Origin: Sporosarcina aquimarina
GTDB taxonomy: Bacteria > Bacillota > Bacilli > Bacillales_A > Planococcaceae
NCBI RefSeq assembly: GCF_023715615.1
Contig: NZ_JAMBOM010000001.1
Span: 1,178,001 to 1,242,000, forward strand
Reading direction: 5' to 3'
Length of the DNA stretch: 64,000 bases
Shown here in pieces: positions 57,052-64,000 of this stretch. Below the pieces are notes generated by a model, which worked only from the letters and a program-made list of their open reading frames with translations, did no database searches and was not told where the DNA came from. Numbering within the stretch: position 1 is the first letter of the stretch; each line of letters opens with the position of its first letter. The position numbers were made by a program, and so were the translations under genes.

Positions 57052-57208
57052 ACGTGGGGTCGTCCTTATGATGGCACTTGCATTATTATTTTTCGTCTCC
57101 CTCTTTCTTTTTACATTCGTTTCGTGGCATGATAGTTTATATGGAACGTATGATTCGCTGGGAACGGTTTATGAGAAAGCAGCGATAACAATAATGCAGA
57201 GCGGATGA
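57032..57208 (+). CDS. comGG: ComGG-like short protein
   Basis: 58 residues. A single membrane helix (VVLMMALALLFFVSLFLFTFV) preceded by KDERG, which fits the N-terminus of the last comG gene. B. subtilis ComGG is about 124 residues, so this is less than half the length. The TTG at 57032 follows AAAGGAGGG. It ends 4 bases before aroK; no frame on the other side continues it. Either a reduced ComGG or an unrelated membrane peptide. Confidence 0.6.
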   Translation: MDLVKDERGVVLMMALALLFFVSLFLFTFVSWHDSLYGTYDSLGTVYEKAAITIMQSG

Positions 57209-57212
57209 TTTT

Positions 57213-57773
57213 ATGAACAAAGTATACCTAGTTGGATTCATGGGGTGTGGAAAAAGTGCAATTGGTAAGCGATTGAGTTTTTTTACAAAGCTCCCCTTTT
57301 ATGACATGGATCATGAAATCGTACAGAAAACAGGTATGACGATCCCACAAATTTTTGAAACCTTTGGGGAAGAACGTTTTCGTGAGATGGAAACCGAATT
57401 TCTTCAAACCTTTCGAGACGAAAAGTGTATTATAGCAACAGGTGGTGGTGTTGCAATGCGTAAAGAAAATCGAACGATCATGCGTGCGACTGGTCTGGTG
57501 TTTTTCCTGGATGCCCCTTTTCGTGATATCTGGCGAAGGATTGCAACGGATAAAAACAGGCCGATTGTTCAGCGCTCCACTCGTGCGGAAATCGAGTCAC
57601 TTTACCACAAACGCTACGATGCGTATAAACAATCCGCGCATTTCATGGTTCAGACCAGGCAGCGATCTCTTAGTAAAGTCACCGAGTACATCGCATTCCA
57701 AATGGACCGCTTGTCTAGTGAGACGGATTCAATTGAAATCCCTTACGATCACTTAAGGGGCACTCAAAAGTAA
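57213..57773 (+). CDS. aroK: Shikimate kinase
   Basis: 186 residues. P-loop GFMGCGKS, DMDHEI for shikimate and ATGGGV; lid with RNRPIV-like DKNRPIV. It phosphorylates shikimate in aromatic amino-acid synthesis. It follows comGG by 4 bases, so it may be co-transcribed with comG. B. subtilis keeps aroK elsewhere. The C-terminal 20 residues extend beyond the usual end. Confidence 0.92.
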   Translation: MNKVYLVGFMGCGKSAIGKRLSFFTKLPFYDMDHEIVQKTGMTIPQIFETFGEERFREMETEFLQTFRDEKCIIATGGGVAMRKENRTIMRATGLVFFLDAPFRDIWRRIATDKNRPIVQRSTRAEIESLYHKRYDAYKQSAHFMVQTRQRSLSKVTEYIAFQMDRLSSETDSIEIPYDHLRGTQK

Positions 57774-57867
57774 TTGCACTTCAATCGGCAAACTGGTAAG
57801 ATAGGGTCGAAAGATATTAGTTTTCGGAATCTTAAACTATCTTGCAACGAATTGAATAGTGCGGATG

Positions 57868-58078
57868 AATGCATGGGGAGAGTGCGCACAAAGCGCCGCC
57901 GAAGGAGCAAGTGACAACGTCATGAATCTCTCAGGCAAAAAGACTCATGTTGGACGCATCTCTGAACAGTGCCGGTCAATTGTGTTGCTGGCATCTGAAG
58001 TTAGCTTCCGCAATATGGAGCGTTCAGAAGGATGGACAGGGGCTCTCTTTTAAAAAGGGGGTCTCTTTCTTTTTTTTA
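57868..58078 (+). promoter_or_regulatory. Glycine riboswitch (gcvT element)
   Basis: The aptamer core is GGGGAGAG (57875-57882), GCCGAAGGAGCAAG (57898-57911) and ATCTCTCAGGCAAAAAGAC (57925-57943), then GGACGCATCTCTG. This is a clear single glycine aptamer; a second full copy of the conserved core is not seen. A region with pairing between 57993-57998 (TCTGAA) and 58023-58028 (TTCAGA) follows, and a T-rich tract at 58066-58077 precedes gcvT. I cannot draw a clean terminator, so how it switches is unresolved. Confidence 0.88.
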
Positions 58079-58098
58079 GATGAATGGGGGAGATTGTG

Positions 58099-59199
58099 TT
58101 GTCAGGAACTTTAAAACGAACACCACTTTTTGATAGTTATGTGAGGTATAATGGAAAAACTATCGATTTTGGTGGTTGGGAACTACCAGTTCAGTTTTCT
58201 AGCATAAAAGCAGAACATGAAGCTGTACGAACAAAAGCGGGACTCTTTGATGTATCCCATATGGGTGAAGTTCTCGTTAGTGGAGAAGGCGCATTACCTT
58301 TTTTACAAAAGCTTGTGACGAATGATGTTGCAAAATTAGTCGACGGGCAAGCACAGTATACTGCTATGTGCTATGAAGATGGCGGCACAATCGATGATTT
58401 GTTAATCTATAAACGGGGAGATAACGACTATCTTTTAGTTGTCAACGCATCCAACATTGAAAAGGACGTTAACTGGATGGAAAAACAGGCTAACGAGGAC
58501 GTGCACATTGACAATCAGTCAGAGAAGTGGGCGTTACTTGCATTGCAAGGACCTAAAGCAGAAACCATTCTACAACGCCTTACGGATGAACCACTGTCAG
58601 AAATTCGTTTCTTCCGTTTTAAAGACAATGTCGATATCGCAGGTGAAAAAACGTTAGTATCGCGTACCGGATACACTGGAGAAAATGGATTTGAAATCTA
58701 CTGTTCTCCTGAAGCTGCAGTTAAACTATGGGATAGAATTTTGACTGAAGGAAAAGAAGATGGCTTGATCCCTACAGGTCTAGGCGCGAGGGACACGCTT
58801 CGTTTTGAAGCGGGATTACCATTGTACGGCCAAGAATTATCAAAAGAAATTTCACCACTGGAAGCAGGACTTGGTTTTGTTGTGAAATTGAAAAAAGAAG
58901 AGTACTTCCTTGGTAAGTCAGTTTTGGCTGCACAAAAACAAGATGGCATACCGCGCAAACTTGTCGGAATTGAAATGATAGACAAAGGAATTCCGCGTAC
59001 CGGATATCCGGTTTACCACAATGGAGAATTGGTCGGTGAAGTAACGACTGGCACACAATCTCCTACACTGAAAAAGAATATAGGCTTTGCTTTAGTGAAC
59101 CAAGAGGTATCTGATCTTGGACAAGAACTTGAAGTGGAAGTTAGAAATAAAAAGCTGAAAGCGCTAATTGTCGAAACACCATTTTATAAGCGCTCATAA
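58099..59199 (+). CDS. gcvT: GcvT, aminomethyltransferase (glycine cleavage T protein)
   Basis: 366 residues. It transfers the methylene group from the lipoylated H protein to tetrahydrofolate and releases ammonia. Motifs [33 protein letters not shown] and TTGTQSPTL are family-typical. The TTG at 58099, 7 bases after GGGGGA, gives a B. subtilis-like N-terminus; an ATG at 58084 is also in frame. Controlled by the glycine riboswitch, first of gcvT-gcvPA-gcvPB. Confidence 0.95.
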   Translation: MSGTLKRTPLFDSYVRYNGKTIDFGGWELPVQFSSIKAEHEAVRTKAGLFDVSHMGEVLVSGEGALPFLQKLVTNDVAKLVDGQAQYTAMCYEDGGTIDDLLIYKRGDNDYLLVVNASNIEKDVNWMEKQANEDVHIDNQSEKWALLALQGPKAETILQRLTDEPLSEIRFFRFKDNVDIAGEKTLVSRTGYTGENGFEIYCSPEAAVKLWDRILTEGKEDGLIPTGLGARDTLRFEAGLPLYGQELSKEISPLEAGLGFVVKLKKEEYFLGKSVLAAQKQDGIPRKLVGIEMIDKGIPRTGYPVYHNGELVGEVTTGTQSPTLKKNIGFALVNQEVSDLGQELEVEVRNKKLKALIVETPFYKRS

Positions 59200-59247
59200 A
59201 GTGAAACGACTACTATTTTCGTACAAAGGGAAAGAGGGGAACTATTA

Positions 59248-60594
59248 ATGATGCATCGTTATATGCCAATGACTGAAGCCGATCGTGTAGAAATGTTGAA
59301 TGTGATCGGAATTTCTTCGGTCGACGAACTGTTCGCAGACATACCTGAAAGTGTTCGTTTCACAAGGGATTTAGCCATTAAAGAAGCAAAATCCGAATCT
59401 GCATTACTCAAAGAACTTTCGAGATTAGCCGCAAAAAATGCGGATTCCAAACAATATGCATCTTTCCTAGGAGCAGGAGTCTATGATCACTACAAGCCAA
59501 TCATTGTCGATCATGTTATTTCCAGATCTGAATTTTATACAGCCTATACACCGTATCAGCCGGAAATTTCCCAAGGGGAGCTTCAAGCAATCTTTGAATT
59601 CCAAACAATGATTTGTGAGTTAACGGGTATGGATCTTGCAAATTCCTCTATGTATGATGGTGGTACGGCACTTGCTGAAGCGGGAACACTAGCAGCAGGG
59701 CATACGAAACGAAAGAAACTACTTGTTTCTGAAACGGTACATCCAGAATCGAGAGATGTAGTTCGAGCTTACGCGGATGGTCAGCAGATTGAAGTTATCA
59801 CGATTCCACAAAAACATGGCGTGACAGACGTCGAAGAATTAAAGAAACTGCTGGCTGATGATACGGCTGCTGTACTCGTACAGTATCCGAACTTCTTTGG
59901 TCAAGTTGAAGAATTACAAGAAATCGGTGAGTTAGCACATGACAATGGCGCATTATTTGTCGTATCATCCAATCCACTGGCGCTTGGTATTTTAACACCT
60001 CCAGGCGAACTTGGAGCAGACATTACAGTTGGAGATGCACAACCCTTCGGTATTCCTGAACAGTTCGGTGGACCTCACTGCGGATATTTTGCAGTGACCA
60101 AGAAACTTATGCGTAAAGTTCCTGGACGTCTTGTTGGTGAAACAACAGATGATCAAGGTCGAAGAGGCTATGTACTTACATTGCAAGCACGTGAACAGCA
60201 TATCCGACGTGATAAGGCCACTTCCAATATTTGTTCAAACCAAGCCTTGAACGCACTTGCAGCTTCTGTTGCGATGACAGCTCTCGGAAAAAACGGTGCA
60301 CGTGACATTGCCTACCAAAACTATGCAAAAACTCATTATGCTAAGCAGGCATTCGAAAAAGCGGGCTACACAGTTCTTGGTGGAAATGCACACTTTAACG
60401 AAATTGTTGTCGATTGCAAGCGTTCAGTTAAAGAGTTGAACAAACATTTACTAGAGCAAGGTATTATCGGCGGATACGACCTTAGTTTGACATATGCAGG
60501 AATGGAAAATCACGCATTATTTGCAGTGACCGAGCAACGGACGAAAGAAGAGATTGATGCACTTGTGCAGGAAATGGAGGCCGTCCATGCATAA
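59248..60594 (+). CDS. gcvPA: GcvPA, glycine dehydrogenase subunit 1
   Basis: 448 residues. N-terminal half of the split P protein used by Firmicutes. Blocks [32 protein letters not shown] and [10 protein letters not shown] are diagnostic. The PLP-bearing half is GcvPB. AGAGGGGA precedes the ATG. Overlaps gcvPB by 8 bases. Confidence 0.96.
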   Translation: MMHRYMPMTEADRVEMLNVIGISSVDELFADIPESVRFTRDLAIKEAKSESALLKELSRLAAKNADSKQYASFLGAGVYDHYKPIIVDHVISRSEFYTAYTPYQPEISQGELQAIFEFQTMICELTGMDLANSSMYDGGTALAEAGTLAAGHTKRKKLLVSETVHPESRDVVRAYADGQQIEVITIPQKHGVTDVEELKKLLADDTAAVLVQYPNFFGQVEELQEIGELAHDNGALFVVSSNPLALGILTPPGELGADITVGDAQPFGIPEQFGGPHCGYFAVTKKLMRKVPGRLVGETTDDQGRRGYVLTLQAREQHIRRDKATSNICSNQALNALAASVAMTALGKNGARDIAYQNYAKTHYAKQAFEKAGYTVLGGNAHFNEIVVDCKRSVKELNKHLLEQGIIGGYDLSLTYAGMENHALFAVTEQRTKEEIDALVQEMEAVHA

Positions 60595-62071
60595 CGAAAA
60601 CCAACCACTTATTTTTGAAATCTCAAAACCAGGACGTATTGGATACAGCTTAACTGATTTGGATGTTCCTGAAGTGGATTTGTCAGCACTACTACCCGAA
60701 ACGTTAATTCGTAAGCAAGATGCTGCACTTCCTGAAGTTTCTGAGTTGGATATCATGCGTCATTACACAGCGTTGTCGAACCGTAATCACGGCGTTGACA
60801 CAGGATTCTATCCGTTAGGATCATGTACGATGAAATACAATCCGAAAATTAACGAAGCGGTTGCACGTATTCCAGGATTCGCTAACATCCATCCTTTGCA
60901 AGATGAGTCAACTGTACAAGGTGCAATGGAAGTTGCCTACGACTTGCAGGAGCATCTATGTGAAATTACTGGTATGGATGAAGTTACACTTCAACCAGCA
61001 GCTGGAGCACATGGAGAATGGACTGCATTGATGATGATCCGTGCATTCCATGAATCAAATGGCGATACAGGACGAACAAAAGTACTTGTTCCAGACTCAG
61101 CACATGGTACAAACCCTGCATCTGCGACGGTAGCAGGCTTTGATACGATTACTGTTAATTCCGATGAAAACGGTCTAGTGGACATCGAGGACTTGAAAGC
61201 GAAAGTCGGAGACGATACGGCAGCTCTCATGTTAACGAATCCTAATACTCTAGGTCTTTTTGAAGAGCATATTATGGAGATGGCAAAAATCGTCCATGGG
61301 GCTGGAGGGAAGTTGTACTACGATGGTGCGAACTTGAATGCAGTCATGTCAAAAGCTCGACCTGGAGACATGGGCTTCGATGCAGTACACTTGAACTTGC
61401 ATAAAACGTTCACAGGGCCACACGGCGGTGGCGGTCCAGGTTCTGGACCAGTTGGTGTGAAGAAAGAACTTGCCGCCTTCTTGCCAAAGCCTGTATTAGA
61501 AAAGAACGATGGTGTCTACACGTTCAACTACGACGTACCACAATCTATTGGTCGTGTAAAACCATTCTACGGGAACTTCGGAATTTACTTGCGTGCTTAT
61601 ACGTACATCCGCTCAATGGGGCCAGATGGTTTAAAAGCAGTCACGGAAAATGCGGTTCTGAATGCGAACTACATGATGCGTCGTTTGGAGCCGTTTTTCG
61701 ACCTTCCATATCCGCAGCATTGTAAGCATGAGTTTGTTTTATCAGGTCGTCGTCAGAAAAAACTTGGTGTTCGAACGTTGGATATGGCAAAGCGACTGCT
61801 TGATTTCGGATTCCATCCACCAACAGTCTACTTCCCACTTAATGTTGAAGAAGGCATGATGATCGAGCCGACTGAAACAGAGTCTAAAGAAACGCTTGAT
61901 TCCTTTATCGATGCGATGATTCAAATTGCAAAAGAAGTGGAAGAGAATCCGGAAATCGTTCAAGAAGCACCTCATACGACAGTCATTAATCGTTTGGATG
62001 AAACAAAAGCAGCACGAAAACCAGTTCTTCGTTACACTCCTGCAACGGAAGAAGAATTAGTGAAAGCATAA
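60587..62071 (+). CDS. gcvPB: GcvPB, glycine dehydrogenase subunit 2 (PLP-binding)
   Basis: 494 residues. The PLP lysine is Lys273 in [18 protein letters not shown]. It decarboxylates glycine and passes the aminomethyl group to GcvH. The ATG at 60587 inside gcvPA follows AATGGAGG; the longer frame begins 33 bases earlier in gcvPA. gcvH is not in the window. Confidence 0.96.
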   Translation: MHNENQPLIFEISKPGRIGYSLTDLDVPEVDLSALLPETLIRKQDAALPEVSELDIMRHYTALSNRNHGVDTGFYPLGSCTMKYNPKINEAVARIPGFANIHPLQDESTVQGAMEVAYDLQEHLCEITGMDEVTLQPAAGAHGEWTALMMIRAFHESNGDTGRTKVLVPDSAHGTNPASATVAGFDTITVNSDENGLVDIEDLKAKVGDDTAALMLTNPNTLGLFEEHIMEMAKIVHGAGGKLYYDGANLNAVMSKARPGDMGFDAVHLNLHKTFTGPHGGGGPGSGPVGVKKELAAFLPKPVLEKNDGVYTFNYDVPQSIGRVKPFYGNFGIYLRAYTYIRSMGPDGLKAVTENAVLNANYMMRRLEPFFDLPYPQHCKHEFVLSGRRQKKLGVRTLDMAKRLLDFGFHPPTVYFPLNVEEGMMIEPTETESKETLDSFIDAMIQIAKEVEENPEIVQEAPHTTVINRLDETKAARKPVLRYTPATEEELVKA

Positions 62072-62074
62072 ATA

Positions 62075-62106
62075 AAGGACCGGAGCCTAAGCGCTTCGGT
62101 CCTTTT
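62075..62106 (+). terminator. Terminator after gcvPB
   Basis: 12-bp stem (62075-62086 with 62093-62104), one G-T; T-rich end. Confidence 0.9.
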
Positions 62107-62113
62107 CTTCAAA

Positions 62114-62500
62114 TTATTTTTTACTTTTCACTTTACCTGACCACGTACGGAATCCACCTTGTAAATGGTAAAGCTGGGAATAATCTTTCTTTTTCAAGAA
62201 AAGAGCTGTTCGTGCGCTTTTACCTCCATTTTGATCATACAGGTAGACGGGTTTGTCAGGACGAATTTCTTTATACCTTTGTCGCAGTTGAGTGTACGGA
62301 ATGTTGCGGGCACCAAGTATATGACCTGCATCAAAATCTTTTGGTTCGCGTACATCGATCAGTTGCGCTTTCCGGTAACCTTCAATGAATTGCTCTTGCG
62401 TCAAATTCGTAACCGCTTTGCGGAGTCGAAGAGCCGTAATGATGAAATAGGCAATCATTACAACTAACAGTCCGATTAATACATACAGATTAGCATTCAA
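62114..62500 (-). CDS. yqhL: YqhL, membrane rhodanese-like protein
   Basis: 128 residues. One N-terminal membrane helix (about 5-24) and a rhodanese fold: IDVREPKDFDAGHILGARNIP. The loop that normally holds the active-site cysteine reads LYDQNGGKSA, with Asp at 89, and the whole protein has no cysteine. It therefore cannot act as a normal sulfurtransferase. Position next to lipM is the same as in B. subtilis. Confidence 0.88.
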   Translation of the reverse strand: MNANLYVLIGLLVVMIAYFIITALRLRKAVTNLTQEQFIEGYRKAQLIDVREPKDFDAGHILGARNIPYTQLRQRYKEIRPDKPVYLYDQNGGKSARTALFLKKKDYSQLYHLQGGFRTWSGKVKSKK

Positions 62501-62612
62501 AACATCTTTCCCCTTTCTATCTCATTCTTCATTATAAAGATTAAGTGGCACATGTTCAATTGCAATGATAAAATTGAGTTCGTTATAAAGGGATAGGTGG
62601 GAGGAATGGAAA

Positions 62613-63437
62613 ATGAAATGGAACTATATACAGTCAGGTAAGTGTTCTCCATCATTCAATATGGCTTTGGACGAAGCATTACTCGACTGGCACAGCAAAG
62701 GGGATATTGGTCCGGTCCTTCGTTTTTATGAATGGAACCCTGCAACGCTTTCAATTGGATATTTTCAAAGTGTGTCTAAAGAAATAGATATTGAAGCTGT
62801 ACGGAAACACGGACTCGGCTTCGTGCGGAGACCAACAGGGGGAAGAGGGGTTCTTCACGAGCACGAACTTACATACAGTGTCATTGTTTCAGAAGAATAT
62901 CCAGACATGCCTGAAACTGTGACAGAAGCGTATCGTGTTATTTCAGGAGGTTTGCTCGAAGGGTTTCGGAACCTCGGTCTAGAAGCCTCTTTTGCTGTAC
63001 CTTCAGAACAAGTGTCGGAACAACTGAAACGTCCAAAAAGCGGGGTTTGTTTTGACACTTCAAGTTGGTACGAGCTCGTTGTAGAGGGGAAAAAAGTGGC
63101 GGGCAGTGCACAAACACGTCAAAAAGGCGTGATATTACAACACGGTGCGATTTTACTCAGTTTGGATGAAGACAAACTTGTATCACTATTTAAATTCGAT
63201 ACTGAAGAAGTTAGAGAACAAGTGAGAAAAGGACTCCCGCAAAAAGCAGTCGCTATTGATCGCTTAACTGATCGTAATATCTCTGTAACCGAGTGTTCTT
63301 CAGCTTTTTCAAAAGGCTTTGAAAAAGCACTCAACATAGAACTCGTCCCATATGAACTCTCTGCTGAACAACTTCAAGTTGTGAAGGAAATTGAAAAACG
63401 TAAATATGCGAATGATGAATGGACATATCGAAAGTGA
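62613..63437 (+). CDS. lipM: LipM, octanoyltransferase
   Basis: 274 residues. It transfers octanoyl from acyl-carrier protein to GcvH, the first step of lipoyl-cofactor assembly. Motifs [19 protein letters not shown], Cys146 in SGVCFD (acyl thioester) and Lys161 in [14 protein letters not shown] precedes the ATG. Functionally tied to the gcv genes on its left, whose H protein is the acceptor. Confidence 0.93.
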   Translation: MKWNYIQSGKCSPSFNMALDEALLDWHSKGDIGPVLRFYEWNPATLSIGYFQSVSKEIDIEAVRKHGLGFVRRPTGGRGVLHEHELTYSVIVSEEYPDMPETVTEAYRVISGGLLEGFRNLGLEASFAVPSEQVSEQLKRPKSGVCFDTSSWYELVVEGKKVAGSAQTRQKGVILQHGAILLSLDEDKLVSLFKFDTEEVREQVRKGLPQKAVAIDRLTDRNISVTECSSAFSKGFEKALNIELVPYELSAEQLQVVKEIEKRKYANDEWTYRK

Positions 63438-63470
63438 AAAGGAAGGCTCCCCTCGTGGAAGCCTTCCTTT
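63438..63470. terminator. Bidirectional terminator between lipM and yqhQ
   Basis: 11-bp perfect stem (63438-63448 with 63460-63470), 11-base loop; A run left, T run right. Confidence 0.85.
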
Positions 63471-63474
63471 TGCA

Positions 63475-64000
63475 TTATAGATTCACTGTACTCATTTCAC
63501 TCTCTGGAGATAATGGGGATGAATCAGTTAGAACATCCTCACCATGTACTTCAATTTCAAGCAATTTGTTGAACGAAGCAATTGCTACTTCTACCTGATC
63601 ATCTTCGGGTTCTTTTGTAGTTAACAATTGAAGCCATAACCCAGGGTATCCTAGGTAACGTAGCACAGGAATATTTCGTACAGCATTCGTTAGTTGAAGC
63701 ACTTCGAATGATACTCCAAGAACAACTGGGATCAGTAGAATTCGATTTACAATTCGCAACCAGAACGGATCGGTTGGTACTAAGAAATAAATAAACATCC
63801 CAACAATAACTGTGAATAGCAAGAAACTACTGCCACATCGATAATGCAAGCGTGATTGAGCTTGCACATTCTCAACGGTTAATGGAAGATTATTTTCATA
63901 AGCATTGATGACTTTATGCTCTGCACCATGGTACTTGAAGACCCGTTTTATGAGAGGCGTCATGGATATGAGGGAAACATAACTCAATAAGAGAGTCAGT
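63475..64000 (-). CDS. yqhQ: YqhQ, DUF1385 membrane protein (5' end outside the window)
   Basis: The C-terminal 174 or so residues; the frame is still open at the right edge. The motif YHGAEHKVINAYE and following CGSSFLLF identify DUF1385. Three or four membrane helices are visible, and the last 40 residues are polar. Function unknown. B. subtilis yqhQ is close to lipM as well. A TTG at 63987 is an internal codon, not the start. Confidence 0.9.
   Translation of the reverse strand, partial: LTLLLSYVSLISMTPLIKRVFKYHGAEHKVINAYENNLPLTVENVQAQSRLHYRCGSSFLLFTVIVGMFIYFLVPTDPFWLRIVNRILLIPVVLGVSFEVLQLTNAVRNIPVLRYLGYPGLWLQLLTTKEPEDDQVEVAIASFNKLLEIEVHGEDVLTDSSPLSPESEMSTVNL

Overview
The window is one uninterrupted block of chromosomal core genes from a low-to-moderate GC, endospore-forming member of the Bacillales. 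Gene order closely follows the Bacillus subtilis spoIIP-lepA to yqhQ region. The sporulation genes spoIIP (end only), yqfC and yqfD, a single-chain glycyl-tRNA synthetase, deoC next to mtaB and the loss of several B. subtilis genes suggest the Planococcaceae, for example a Sporosarcina-like organism. That placement is inference from gene content and synteny. I saw no insertion sequence, prophage, CRISPR array, rRNA or tRNA gene, and no frameshifted gene.

Layout, left to right: spoIIP end, lepA, hemW; the heat-shock operon hrcA-grpE-dnaK-dnaJ with a perfect CIRCE, followed by prmA, rsmE and mtaB (1-11.3 kb); deoC and rpsU; a SigW-type promoter driving the NfeD/flotillin genes yqeZ-floA-yqfB; then yqfC-yqfD, phoH, pgpH, ybeY, dgkA, cdd, era and recO (12.5-23 kb). 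A reverse-strand glyS under a glycine T-box follows, then ccpN-yqfL and dnaG-rpoD (23-29.4 kb). Next come an unnamed membrane protein, an acyl-CoA dehydrogenase, cccA, trmK-yqfO, reverse ispH and yqfQ, cshB-nfo, reverse yqfT, and znuC-znuB-zur behind a Zur-box-like site (29.4-39.8 kb). Then reverse yqfW-ispG, yqfZ and yqgB, forward yqeW-like Na/Pi transporter, yqgC, sodA and pbpA, two reverse membrane-protein genes, rpmG (49 codons), yqgN-yqgQ, ltaS, and the small genes yqgW, yqgX and yqgY (39.8-53.2 kb). The comG pseudopilus operon with aroK is followed by the glycine-riboswitch-controlled gcvT-gcvPA-gcvPB operon, yqhL, lipM and a partial yqhQ (53.4-64 kb).

Functional threads: protein folding and translation; the replication/transcription pair dnaG-rpoD; the MEP isoprenoid enzymes IspG and IspH; zinc uptake with its own regulator; envelope synthesis (PbpA, LtaS, DgkA, flotillin); DNA uptake (ComG); and glycine metabolism, where a T-box (glyS) and a glycine riboswitch (gcv) sense charged tRNA and free glycine separately. 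LipM next to gcv fits lipoylation of the glycine-cleavage H protein.

I do not see a convincing undescribed multi-gene system. The most interesting non-coding signal is a 20-bp hairpin that buries the ribosome-binding site and start of yqfC (15494-15545). Others worth checking are an ECF-like promoter before ltaS, an unexplained pair of small membrane proteins beside pbpA, a cysteine-free rhodanese, a very short ComGG and a 3-cysteine L33.
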